Below, in pieces: positions 50,296 through 57,866 of a stretch of 64,000 nucleotides of DNA; position 1 is the stretch's first letter; each line of letters opens with the position of its first letter. A program made the position numbers and the translations under genes. The notes under the pieces were generated by a model. It saw only the letters and a program-made list of their open reading frames with translations, was not told where the DNA came from and did no database searches. The stretch comes from Streptomyces avermitilis MA-4680 = NBRC 14893 (GTDB lineage Bacteria; Actinomycetota; Actinomycetes; Streptomycetales; Streptomycetaceae). The DNA is taken from the NCBI RefSeq assembly GCF_000009765.2, contig NC_003155.5, positions 4,712,001 to 4,776,000 on the forward strand. Reading direction: 5' to 3'.

Positions 50296-50988
50296 TCAGC
50301 GCTTCGCGACGAAGACGTGGGAGGCCACGTCCGCCTCCAGCTCGGCCGCCTCGCCGCCGCTGCCCACGAGGACGCCGCCCGGCGACTCCGTCACGCTGAC
50401 CACGGAGCCGGGCTGCACGCCCGCCCGCCGCAGCGTGTACATCAGCTGCGCGTCCGTCTGGATCGGCTCGCCGATGCGCCGCACGACCACGGTCTTGCCG
50501 TCCGCGCCCGGGTCCAGCTCGGCCAGCGACACCATGCCCTCGTCGAGGAACGGGTCCGCGCCGTCCTTCTCGCCCAGCTCCTCCAGGCCCGGGATCGGGT
50601 TCCCGTACGGCGACTCGGTCGGGTGGCGCAGCAGCTCCAGGACGCGGCGCTCGACCGCCTCGCTCATCACGTGCTCCCAGCGACACGCCTCGGCGTGCAC
50701 CTGCTCCCACTCCAGACCGATCACGTCGACGAGGAGACACTCCGCGAGGCGGTGCTTGCGCATCACGCGCGTGGCGAGCCGCCTGCCCTCCTCCGTGAGC
50801 TCCAGGTGGCGGTCGCTGGCCACCGCCACCAGGCCGTCGCGCTCCATCCGCGCCACGGTCTGGCTCACCGTCGGCCCGCTCTGGTCGAGCCGCTCGGCGA
50901 TGCGGGCGCGCATGGGGACCACGCCTTCCTCCTCCAGCTCGAGGATGGTGCGGAGATACATCTCCGTGGTGTCGATCAGTCCGGACAT
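50296..50988 (-). CDS. desR: DtxR/IdeR-family iron-dependent repressor
   Basis: The 230-residue product has a winged helix (EMYLRTILELEEEGVVPMRA, GPTVSQTVARMERDGLV), a metal-binding dimerisation domain (KHRLAECLLVDVIGLEWEQV and EACRWEHVMSEAVERRVL with His, Glu and Cys ligands of DtxR), and a C-terminal SH3-like domain (about 150-230). It represses iron-related genes when loaded with Fe(II). The S. coelicolor gene at this position is called desR, from memory. GAGGGG lies six bases before the ATG at 50988. No iron-box palindrome was recognised at its own promoter. Confidence 0.92.
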   Translation of the reverse strand: MSGLIDTTEMYLRTILELEEEGVVPMRARIAERLDQSGPTVSQTVARMERDGLVAVASDRHLELTEEGRRLATRVMRKHRLAECLLVDVIGLEWEQVHAEACRWEHVMSEAVERRVLELLRHPTESPYGNPIPGLEELGEKDGADPFLDEGMVSLAELDPGADGKTVVVRRIGEPIQTDAQLMYTLRRAGVQPGSVVSVTESPGGVLVGSGGEAAELEADVASHVFVAKR

Positions 50989-51146
50989 TCGTGCCCCTCG
51001 ATTAGCTCTGCCGGAGACTCGACGGCTTCCGGCGCGTGCGCTGGCCCTGGATTCAATTCTGACGCATACCACTGACAACCGTGCCGCGCCGTCGCAACCA
51101 CACGGTCAAGACCGCCTTCTGCGGCTGTACGGGCCCGCGGGCCGTA

Positions 51147-51152
51147 TTGACA
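51147..51152 (+). promoter_or_regulatory. Probable -35 box of the nagS promoter
   Basis: TTGACA at 51147-51152 is followed after 18 bases by CAACGT, a weak -10-like element. The DasR-type site lies between the two, which would suit repression. Confidence 0.45.
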
Positions 51153-51156
51153 GCGC

Positions 51157-51172
51157 GCTGGTCCAGACCGCA
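51157..51172. promoter_or_regulatory. DasR-type responsive element (dre) before nagS
   Basis: The sequence GCTGGTCCAGACCGCA resembles the dre consensus ACTGGTCTAGACCACT, with the inner GGTC and GACC halves intact. It lies 51 bases before the nagS start. DasR is the GlcNAc-responsive GntR regulator of Streptomyces; control of nagS by it is inferred from the motif. Confidence 0.6.
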
Positions 51173-51223
51173 ACGTGATCCGCGACGCGTCGACGCTGAC
51201 GAGACTTCGAAGGGGCTTCGCCG

Positions 51224-51979
51224 ATGAGCGAGAGCAAGCTGGCCGAGCAGTTCCTCGACGCCGCGATCGGCCTGCTCCAGCGCGTGCGGGACGAGGACGC
51301 CGAGCCCATCGCGGCCGCCGGCACCCTCATCGCCGACACGGTCGCCGACGGGGGCCGCCTGTTCGCCTTCGGCGCCGGGCACTCCTCCCTCGCCGCGCAG
51401 GACCTCGTCTACCGCGCGGGCGGCCTGGCCCTGATGAACCTTCTCGCCGTCCCCGGCGTCGTCGGCGTCGATGTCATGCCGGCCACCCTGGGCTCCGCCC
51501 TGGAGCGCGTCGACGGCCTCGCGAGCGCCGTCCTCGACTCGAGCCCGGTCCGCTCCGGCGACGTACTGGTGATCATCTCGCTCTCCGGCCGCAACGCCCT
51601 CCCTGTGGAAATGTCGATGAACGCCCGTGCGCTCGGGGTCAAGGTCATCGGCGTGACCTCCGTGGCCTACGCCTCGCAGACCAGGTCACGCCACGTCTCC
51701 GGCACGTATCTGAAGGACCACTGCGACATCGTCCTCGACTCGAGGATCGCGGTGGGCGACGCGGAGCTCACCCTGGACACGATCGAGGCCCCCTTCGCCC
51801 CCGCGTCGACGGTCGTCACGACGGCTCTGCTCCAGGCGGTCATGGCCACGGCCGCGGGCACGCTGGCCGACCGCGGCATCGAACCCCCGCTCCTGCGGTC
51901 GGGCAACGTGGACGGCGGCCACGACTGGAACGACCGGGTGATGCGCGAGTACGGCGACAGGATCTTCTACCGCCGCTGA
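51224..51979 (+). CDS. nagS: SIS-domain protein, probable N-acetylglucosamine-6-phosphate dehydratase
   Basis: The 251-residue product contains FAFGAGHSSLAAQDLVYRAG and LVIISLSGRNALPVEMSMNA, the two sugar-phosphate-binding loops of a SIS domain. RSGNVDGGHDWNDRVMREYG is a conserved C-terminal region. From memory, the orthologue SCO4393 in S. coelicolor has been described as NagS, a GlcNAc-6-phosphate dehydratase linked to aminosugar sensitivity, and the desR neighbour fits that locus. A DasR-type site upstream agrees with aminosugar control. The start lies after AGGGG. Confidence 0.85.
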   Translation: MSESKLAEQFLDAAIGLLQRVRDEDAEPIAAAGTLIADTVADGGRLFAFGAGHSSLAAQDLVYRAGGLALMNLLAVPGVVGVDVMPATLGSALERVDGLASAVLDSSPVRSGDVLVIISLSGRNALPVEMSMNARALGVKVIGVTSVAYASQTRSRHVSGTYLKDHCDIVLDSRIAVGDAELTLDTIEAPFAPASTVVTTALLQAVMATAAGTLADRGIEPPLLRSGNVDGGHDWNDRVMREYGDRIFYRR

Positions 51980-51987
51980 GGCCGAGT

Positions 51988-52016
51988 CCCACGCGCCGAC
52001 CGGAGTCGGCGCGGGC
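51988..52016. terminator. Hairpin between nagS and the PAS/GAF gene
   Basis: GCGCCGAC and GTCGGCGC form an eight-bp stem with loop CGGA at 51993-52012, extendable by flanking C/G pairs. It lies in the 43-base gap between two convergent genes. Confidence 0.65.
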
Positions 52017-52022
52017 CACCCC

Positions 52023-53453
52023 CTACCGCTCCCCCGCCGGCCCGGCCAGCCCGGCCAGCCCGGCCAGGTCCAACGCGGCGGCGATCCGTACCGCCACGTC
52101 CTCCGCGTACACCGCGTCGGCCCGCTCGAACTGGCTCCGCCCGGCCCCCCGCAGAAACGTCACCACCCCGAGCGTCCGCCCCCGGCTGCGCAGCACCGCG
52201 CACAGCGCGTGCACCGCGTCCCCGGGCCACTGCCGCGAGATGGCCCACTCCCGCGCCCGCTCCGCGTCGGACACCCCCGCGCTGGCCCGCACGGACCCGG
52301 CCCGCTCCACGCACTGCAACGCCGGATGCCCCTCCGCGTACCACACGGGCAGCTCCGCCTTCCCGACGAGCAGGCTCGGTCCGGGCGCCCCCGAGGGCGT
52401 GTCGGCGGCCCGTACGAGCCGCACCGGCGGTCCGTCCCCGTCCCTGTCGCCGTCCGCCACCGGGCCCCCGGCCACCCGGTCGATCAACGCGTGGTCCGCG
52501 AACCCGGCGAGCGAGAAGTCCAGATGGACGGTGGCCGCCTCCCCCGGGTCCTCGCACTCGGCGGCGGCCCGCGCGGCCCGGTGCAGCTGGTTGGTGCGGA
52601 AGCGCAGCAGCGCCGCCTCCTGCTCGGTCTGCTTGGCCTCGGTGATGTCCTGGAAGAGCCAGCCGACACCCAGGGGTACGGGCTCCTCGGCGAGCGGCGA
52701 GGCGAGCCGCAGGAACCCGCTGCGCCAGCACCGCCGCTTCTCGCCCTCGGCGGTCCGCACGCTCACCCACATCTCGGCGGGCGCGGGCGGCGCCCCTTCG
52801 GCGAGCACATGGGTCAGGGCGCTCTCCAGCTCCTCGACCCCCTGGGAGAGCAGGTCGCCCAGCGGCCGCCCGAGCACCGTCGTGCGCCCGGTGCCCAGCG
52901 CCCGCGCGGCATGCGCGTTGACCACCGCGGGCCGCAGGTCGGCGTCGACGAGCACGACACCCCAGCTCGCGTCCTCGAACAGCGCCTCACTCAGGGCGAT
53001 GGACCGCTCGAGGTCGATCTGGGTGTGCACCTCACTGAAGGCGCAGTACACCCCGGCCGGCTTCCCGTCGGGCCCGTGCACGGCCGCGGACTGGGTCCGT
53101 ACGAGCACCCGGCCGCCGTCCTTGGTGAGCAGCGCGAACTCGTGCACCTGACGGCCGGGGGCCTGCATGGCGGTCATCAGCCGCGCCTCGACGTCCTCGG
53201 CGTCGGCGGTCCGTACGGCCCAGCCGGCGAACCCCCGGCGCCCCACGGCCTCGGCGGCGGTCCAGCCGAGGATCCGCTCGGCCTCCCGGTTCCAGTGCGT
53301 CACGACGCCGTCGGCATCGAACGCGCACAACGCCGCGTCCATCCCGTCCAGGAGCGCGGCAAGCAGGTCCGCCCCGTCGGGCCCGTCCCGCTCGGGATCG
53401 GGCCCGTCGGGCCCCAGCTCGTCGGTGGTCCCACTACGCCGGGAAGCACTCAC
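52023..53453 (-). CDS. PAS-PAS-GAF sensor protein without output domain
   Basis: The 476-residue product has a first PAS domain (FDADGVVTHWNREAERILGW), a second (ALFEDASWGVVLVDADLRPA, with PAC region GWLFQDITEAKQTEQEAALL), and a C-terminal GAF-like domain (WAISRQWPGDAVHALCAVLR). No histidine kinase, phosphatase, GGDEF or HTH domain is seen. It ends with an Ala/Gly/Leu repeat (LAGLAGLAGPAG). GTG at 53453 was chosen because CAGGGGGTCC precedes it; an in-frame GTG at 53504 lacks this. Confidence 0.83.
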   Translation of the reverse strand: MSASRRSGTTDELGPDGPDPERDGPDGADLLAALLDGMDAALCAFDADGVVTHWNREAERILGWTAAEAVGRRGFAGWAVRTADAEDVEARLMTAMQAPGRQVHEFALLTKDGGRVLVRTQSAAVHGPDGKPAGVYCAFSEVHTQIDLERSIALSEALFEDASWGVVLVDADLRPAVVNAHAARALGTGRTTVLGRPLGDLLSQGVEELESALTHVLAEGAPPAPAEMWVSVRTAEGEKRRCWRSGFLRLASPLAEEPVPLGVGWLFQDITEAKQTEQEAALLRFRTNQLHRAARAAAECEDPGEAATVHLDFSLAGFADHALIDRVAGGPVADGDRDGDGPPVRLVRAADTPSGAPGPSLLVGKAELPVWYAEGHPALQCVERAGSVRASAGVSDAERAREWAISRQWPGDAVHALCAVLRSRGRTLGVVTFLRGAGRSQFERADAVYAEDVAVRIAAALDLAGLAGLAGPAGER

Positions 53454-53658
53454 CTGGACCCCCTGCAGGCTGCGTCCGCACGTACGGCGCGTCAGTTCGC
53501 TCACTCGCCTTCATTCAACTGGAACGTGACCCAGCCCACATCCTGTTCCCGAAAGATTGGACGAAACGTTGTACGCCGGATCCCCTCCGCCGGAGCTCCT
53601 CCGCCGACTCTCCTGCCCGTGCCCCGGGAGCCCGTGCGGCAACCTTCGAAAAAAGCGC

Positions 53659-53687
53659 TTGAGCGATGCCCGATCGGTTCTTAGTGT
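53659..53687 (+). promoter_or_regulatory. Good vegetative promoter with no ordinary gene downstream
   Basis: TTGAGC (53659-53664) and TAGTGT (53682-53687) are separated by 17 bases, close to the HrdB pattern TTGAC-N17-TAGNNT. Transcription would start near 53694. It points toward the tiny reading frame at 53721 and the convergent frameshifted gene. Confidence 0.55.
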
Positions 53688-53720
53688 GTGGTGTACACGA
53701 GAGAGGAGGTGGTTCGGCAG

Positions 53721-53759
53721 ATGTATGCAAACCGGACGCGTGAGGTGGCTGCGGGCTAG
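53721..53759 (+). CDS. Possible 12-residue leader or small peptide
   Basis: ATG at 53721 follows GAGAGGAGGT at a suitable distance and encodes MYANRTREVAAG then TAG. The same frame is open back to a GTG at 53688 (giving VYTREEVVRQ before Met). The combination of a good promoter, a good ribosome site and a very short frame suggests a leader peptide or a small RNA with a minor frame. No downstream gene is in the same orientation until 55277. The remaining part of 53454-53929 shows no gene. Confidence 0.4.
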   Translation: MYANRTREVAAG

Positions 53760-53929
53760 CGGCCCGTCACCACATCCAGTGCGGTGCCGGACCAGCGCGT
53801 GACATCAGCGCGCAGCCGGCCCAATCTCCAGCAGTCACCCGACCCGCGAGCTCGCCGGTACGTCCGGCCGGCTCCTCCGCCGTCAGGCGCAGGAACCCGA
53901 GCTCGCGGGTCGTCTGCGTTCGTCGCCGT

Positions 53930-54262
53930 CTACGCCAGGCTCAGTTTTCCGGTGCGTTGGGCGCGCGACTCCCCGACCCGCAGGATCACGGCCGCGGCCG
54001 CCAGCATCAGGCTGCCGGTGAGGGGGAAGACCGCCCCGATCGCCTGGACCGCCGTCGGGAGCGCGAAGTGCGGGAGGCGGACGCCGGCGACGAACCAGAG
54101 GGGTGTAGTACGTCGTGGCCAGTTGCAGGATCGGCCAGACGAGCATCGAGAAGACCACCAGCGGGCCGGCCGAAGAGGCGGCGGTGCTGGGCTGACGAAC
54201 CTTCCGGGGGGCGGCGGCGCTGGAGGCGGGGGCGTCGGTGGCGGCGCCCGCCGGGGGCCGGG
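53930..54262 (-). pseudogene. Small membrane protein gene with a frameshift
   Basis: The upstream frame reads LVVFSMLVWPILQLATTYYT and then runs into a Pro/Arg-rich out-of-frame tail. The neighbouring frame continues LWFVAGVRLPHFALPTAVQA, then GAVFPLTGSLMLAAAAVILR, and stops at 53930. Joined, they make a small protein with two or three membrane segments. The break is in a run of four G on the + strand at 54100-54103; one more base would restore the frame. The start cannot be fixed. It is either a recent pseudogene or a sequencing error, and it lies just behind pdxH. Confidence 0.65.
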
Positions 54263-54265
54263 GTC

Positions 54266-54940
54266 TCAGGGGCTGAGTCGCTCCACCCGCCAGGATCCGT
54301 CCGGCTCGGCCACGTAGCGCAGGCGGTCGTGGAGGCGGTTCCAGCGGCCCTGCCAGAACTCGACCGTCTGCGGGGCGATGCGGAAGCCGCCCCAGTTCGG
54401 CGGGACCGGGACCTGCTCGCCCTCGGGGTAGCGGACGCCCAACTGCTCGTACGCCGCGTCGAGCTCGGCGCGGGAGAAGATCACCGAGGACTGGGCGCTG
54501 GCCCAGGCGCCGAGCTGGGAGCCGTGCGGCCGGGTGCGGAAGTAGGCGGCCGTCTCGTCGCGCCCGGTCCGGCGCGCGAGGCCCGTGACGACCACCTGGC
54601 GGGCCATCGGATGCCAGGGGAAGAGCAGCGAGACGTACGGGTTGGCGGCCAGGTCGCGCGCCTTGCGTGAGTCGTAGTTGGTGTAGAAGACGAAGCCCTG
54701 CTCGTCGTACTGCTTCATCAGCACCGTGCGCGAACTGGGCCGGCCGTCGGCGTCCGCGGTGGAGACGACCATCGCGTTCGGCTCGTACACCACCCCCTGT
54801 GCGGCGGCCTGCGCGGCCTGCGCGAACCAGCGGGTGAACTGATCCATCGGGTGCGCGGCCAGCTCGGTCTCGTCGAGTCCCTCCAGCCGGTAGTGCTCAC
54901 GCATCGCCGCGGGGTCGTGGATAGGGTCACGGTCGGTCAC
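54266..54940 (-). CDS. pdxH: Pyridoxamine 5'-phosphate oxidase
   Basis: The 224-residue product has MREHYRLEGLDETELAAHPM (N-terminal), AMVVSTADADGRPSSRTVLM, NYDSRKARDLAANPYVSLLF (FMN phosphate binding) and the C-terminal end VEFWQGRWNRLHDRLRYV, which is the PdxH signature (E-F-W-Q-G-x-x-x-R-L-H-D-R). It oxidises PNP or PMP to pyridoxal 5'-phosphate with FMN and O2. GTG at 54940 gives VTDRDPIHDPAAM. It is divergent from the citrate synthase gene. Confidence 0.95.
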   Translation of the reverse strand: MTDRDPIHDPAAMREHYRLEGLDETELAAHPMDQFTRWFAQAAQAAAQGVVYEPNAMVVSTADADGRPSSRTVLMKQYDEQGFVFYTNYDSRKARDLAANPYVSLLFPWHPMARQVVVTGLARRTGRDETAAYFRTRPHGSQLGAWASAQSSVIFSRAELDAAYEQLGVRYPEGEQVPVPPNWGGFRIAPQTVEFWQGRWNRLHDRLRYVAEPDGSWRVERLSP

Positions 54941-55276
54941 GTGGTCATCTTGCCGTACGCGCCATGGCATCCGGCGGGGTGTCGTTCATCACTGGGTGGC
55001 ACTGAGTGCCGCACGCTCTCCCCAAAGGTGGCACTCGGGGATAAAGTGCTGCTGCCGCTCCGGTTGGGTGAGTGCCGACCGATCGGGGCATCACCGGGGT
55101 GAGATCGAGGTGACCGCTTCGGACCGCGAGTCTTCGGAGACGACCGTGGAGCCGGGAGCGGGAAACCGTGGGCCACCCCTGTAGACAGTTGCACACCAGC
55201 AGAGCGTTCCCGCCCGTCCCATACGTGTCGTGCCCATCCGAACCCGCCCGTCGCACACATCACGAGGAGCCGCCTG
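54941..55276. promoter_or_regulatory. Divergent regulatory region between pdxH and citrate synthase with repeated GGCACT elements
   Basis: GGCACTGAGTGCC at about 54996-55008 is a perfect inverted repeat. GCACT-N9-AGTGC follows near 55032-55050, and AGTGCCG occurs again near 55072. The elements recall HrcA-type CIRCE boxes but the spacing does not fit (N9 between the five-base arms instead of eleven). No gene is present. Confidence 0.4.
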
Positions 55277-56377
55277 ATGTCCGACTTCGTACCCGGACTC
55301 GAAGGAGTCATCGCGTTCGAGACGGAGATCGCCGAACCGGACAAGGAGGGCGGCGCACTCCGGTACCGGGGCGTCGACATCGAGGATCTGGTCGGCCACG
55401 TCTCCTTCGGCAACGTCTGGGGGCTGCTCGTCGACGGCGCCTTCAACCCCGGCCTGCCGCCCGCCGAACCGTTCCCCATCCCCGTGCACTCCGGCGACAT
55501 CCGTGTCGACGTCCAGTCCGCGCTCGCCATGCTCGCCCCCGTCTGGGGCCTGAAACCGCTGCTCGACATCGACGCCGAGCAGGCCCGCCACGACCTCGCC
55601 CGCGCCGCCGTCATGGCCCTGTCCTACGTCGCCCAGTCCGCCCGCGGCCAGGGCCTGCCCATGGTCCCGCAGAGCGAGATCGACAAGGCGCACTCCGTCG
55701 TCGAACGGTTCATGATCCGCTGGCGGGGCGAGCCGGACCCCAAGCACGTGGCGGCCGTCGACGCGTACTGGACGTCGGCCGCCGAGCACGGCATGAACGC
55801 CTCCACCTTCACCGCGCGTGTGATCGCCTCGACGGGCGCGGACGTCGCCGCCGCCCTCTCCGGGGCCGTCGGCGCCATGTCCGGACCGCTGCACGGCGGT
55901 GCGCCCTCCCGGGTCCTCGGCATGATCGAGGAGATCGAACGGACGGGAGACGCCGAGGCGTATGTGAAGAAGGCTCTGGACAAGGGCGAACGCCTCATGG
56001 GTTTCGGCCACCGCGTCTACCGCGCCGAGGACCCGCGTGCGCGGGTGCTCCGCCGCACCGCCCGCGAGCTGGGCGCCCCGCGCTTCGAGATCGCCGAGGC
56101 GCTGGAGAAGGCGGCCCTGGAGGAGCTCCACAACCGCCGCCCCGACCGCGTCCTCGCCACCAACGTGGAGTTCTGGGCGGCGATCATGCTCGACTTCGCC
56201 GAGGTGCCGGCGCACATGTTCACCTCGATGTTCACCTGCGCCCGCACGGCCGGCTGGTCGGCGCACATCCTGGAGCAGAAGCGCACGGGCCGGCTCGTAC
56301 GCCCGTCCGCACGCTATGTGGGCCCCGGTTCGCGCGGCCCCCAGGAGATCGAGGGCTACGAGGACATCGCGCGCTGA
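55277..56377 (+). CDS. Citrate synthase family protein
   Basis: The 366-residue product contains GGALRYRGVDIEDLVGHVSF at the N-terminus, AVGAMSGPLHGGAPSRVLGM (active-site His loop), KALDKGERLMGFGHRVYRAE (second His and Arg) and LDFAEVPAHMFTSMFTCART near the catalytic Asp. These are the hallmark citrate/methylcitrate synthase motifs. It condenses oxaloacetate with acetyl-CoA (or propionyl-CoA). Whether it is the main citrate synthase or a second one cannot be told. Confidence 0.93.
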   Translation: MSDFVPGLEGVIAFETEIAEPDKEGGALRYRGVDIEDLVGHVSFGNVWGLLVDGAFNPGLPPAEPFPIPVHSGDIRVDVQSALAMLAPVWGLKPLLDIDAEQARHDLARAAVMALSYVAQSARGQGLPMVPQSEIDKAHSVVERFMIRWRGEPDPKHVAAVDAYWTSAAEHGMNASTFTARVIASTGADVAAALSGAVGAMSGPLHGGAPSRVLGMIEEIERTGDAEAYVKKALDKGERLMGFGHRVYRAEDPRARVLRRTARELGAPRFEIAEALEKAALEELHNRRPDRVLATNVEFWAAIMLDFAEVPAHMFTSMFTCARTAGWSAHILEQKRTGRLVRPSARYVGPGSRGPQEIEGYEDIAR

Positions 56378-56460
56378 GTATTGGGGGACGGGCGTCCGTC
56401 CGCGCTGAGTACCGGGGGACGGGCGCCCGTCCGGGCCGAGTCCCCCGGGCGGGTGCCCGT
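56374..56460. repeat. Tandem hairpin repeats between convergent genes
   Basis: A 31-base unit occurs twice, with a third, degenerate copy. Each of the first two contains GGACGGGCGYCCGTCC (56386-56401 and 56417-56432); the second is a perfect 16-base palindrome. The array lies between the stops of citrate synthase and the dioxygenase and may act as a bidirectional terminator. Confidence 0.75.
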
Positions 56461-56462
56461 CA

Positions 56463-57500
56463 TCATGCGGGGGTGAGCAGCTCCGCGTGATGGCGGGCGG
56501 CGACCAGCGGGTGGGCGCGCAGCTTGCCCTTCAGTTCGTTGAGCCCGTACTCCGCGAACAGCGGGTTGGCGGGGTCGTCGGTGACTCCGGGCGCGGTGGA
56601 GGCGTGCGGGAAGGGCAGCGGCTCGACCCGCGCGTCCAGCCGGGGGTTGTAGAAGAAGGGCACGGAGAACCGCTCGGTGGCGCCGGGCGGGCTCACGACC
56701 CGGTGGTTCGTCGCGAGCAGATAGCCGTTGGTGGCGACCTCCAGCAGCTCGCCCAGGTTGACCACGAAGGCCCCCGGCAGCGGCGGCACCTCGTGGAACA
56801 GCCCGTCCTCGCGCTGCACCTGGAGCCCGCCGACCTGGTCCTGGAGCAGCAGGGTCAGGAAGCCGTAGTCCTTGTGCGCGCCGACGCCCTGGTCGGCGCC
56901 GTCGCCCGCGCTGCCCGGATACCGCACCAGCTTCAGATGCGGGTGGGCGTGCTCGCCGAAGACCGGGTCGTAGAAGCCGGCGGGCGCGCCGATGGCGGTG
57001 AGCAGCTCGTGCAGGAGCCGCTGGGCGACGGCGCTCAGCTTGTCGATCCAGGCCAGGGCCGCCGTGCGCAGCTCGGGCAGGGCGGCGGGCCACTGGTTCG
57101 GGCCCTCCAGCCACCAGTACGCGGGCTCGCCGGGGCCGGGTGTCCGTACGGGCCGCTCGGCGCCTATGTCGAGCTGGTCGCGCCAGTCGCGGCTGCCGCC
57201 GGTGCGCTCGTCGCCGGTGCGCGTGTAGCCGCGGAAGTGGGGCGAGTTGACGTTGTCGATCGCCAGCCGGTCGGCTTCGGGCAGCGCGAAGAATGCGTGC
57301 ATGGCGCGCAGCAGCTCGTCGGTCTCGGCCTGGGTGACCCCGTGCCCGACGAGCTGGAAGAAGCCCACGTCATGGGCGGCGCTGTGCAGCTGCGCGTGGA
57401 GCAGCGCGCGGGCCTGCGGGCCTCGGTCGGCCGCGGAGAGGTCGATGATCGGGAGCTGCTGGTAGCGCTGGTACGACGGGGTTGTCGCCGTGTTCGTCAT
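56463..57500 (-). CDS. Isopenicillin-N-synthase-like Fe(II)/2-oxoglutarate dioxygenase family protein
   Basis: The 345-residue product starts with LPIIDLSAADRGPQARALLH (the DIOX_N domain) and has GVGAHKDYGFLTLLLQDQVG (H-x-D metal motif), LLATNHRVVSPPGATERFSV (second His and R-x-S for 2-oxoglutarate or substrate). Family enzymes oxidise amino acids, peptides or secondary metabolites with O2. It does not sit in a recognisable biosynthetic cluster. A probable leader peptide gene lies 130 bases upstream. Confidence 0.9.
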   Translation of the reverse strand: MTNTATTPSYQRYQQLPIIDLSAADRGPQARALLHAQLHSAAHDVGFFQLVGHGVTQAETDELLRAMHAFFALPEADRLAIDNVNSPHFRGYTRTGDERTGGSRDWRDQLDIGAERPVRTPGPGEPAYWWLEGPNQWPAALPELRTAALAWIDKLSAVAQRLLHELLTAIGAPAGFYDPVFGEHAHPHLKLVRYPGSAGDGADQGVGAHKDYGFLTLLLQDQVGGLQVQREDGLFHEVPPLPGAFVVNLGELLEVATNGYLLATNHRVVSPPGATERFSVPFFYNPRLDARVEPLPFPHASTAPGVTDDPANPLFAEYGLNELKGKLRAHPLVAARHHAELLTPA

Positions 57501-57629
57501 GAGGTGCGTCCGCAGGTGTACGGGGTGCCCGGGCGGCCGCCGAGGGGTGGGGCGGGGCCACGGGTGCCGGTGGAAGAGAGCAGAAAGCAGGCGAGCGAGC
57601 CGAAGGCTCGGGCACGCGAAGGGGCTGGG

Positions 57630-57707
57630 TCAGGCAGAGCGCCGACAGCCCATGCTCGTGACGCGCACGTAGTCCACGTGGCGGCGTCGAACGAGCATCG
57701 GAAGCAT
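57630..57707 (-). CDS. Probable leader peptide of the sulfur/Cys-type family
   Basis: A 25-residue frame contains RRRHVDYVRVTSMGCRR, matching the actinobacterial leader-peptide pattern R-x-H-V-D-x-x-R-V-x-S-x-x-C. Such peptides precede sulfur-metabolism and redox genes and are thought to act by ribosome-mediated attenuation. It lies upstream of and co-directional with the dioxygenase gene. An alternative start is the internal Met at residue 4. Confidence 0.65.
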   Translation of the reverse strand: MLPMLVRRRHVDYVRVTSMGCRRSA

Positions 57708-57795
57708 GGGCCAAGAGTACTGCGGAGCGGGCAGTACGGATGTGACCGGGGTCATAGCCGGGCGCAGGGCGCAATCCGTACACAGGTCGCGTCTC

Positions 57796-57866
57796 TGTAC
57801 GGGTGCGGGTACGGGCACAACTACGCCTGCGGGTACGGGTACAGGTACGGGTACAGGTACGGGTCA
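57796..57866. repeat. GGTACGGGTACA tandem repeats
   Basis: GGGTACGGGTACAGGTACGG-like units repeat with periods of 6 and 12 bases up to the stop of the 57864 gene. The rest of the 57501-57863 gap holds the leader peptide and nothing else I can support. Confidence 0.8.

Noticed and set aside
55032..55050. CIRCE (HrcA) operator before citrate synthase
   Set aside because: The five-base arms match, but the spacing between them is nine instead of eleven bases and the outer bases are not complementary.
57796..57866. Telomere-like or origin iteron repeats
   Set aside because: The GGTACGGGTACA units resemble iterons only superficially. They lie at the 3' end of a gene, with no replication gene nearby.
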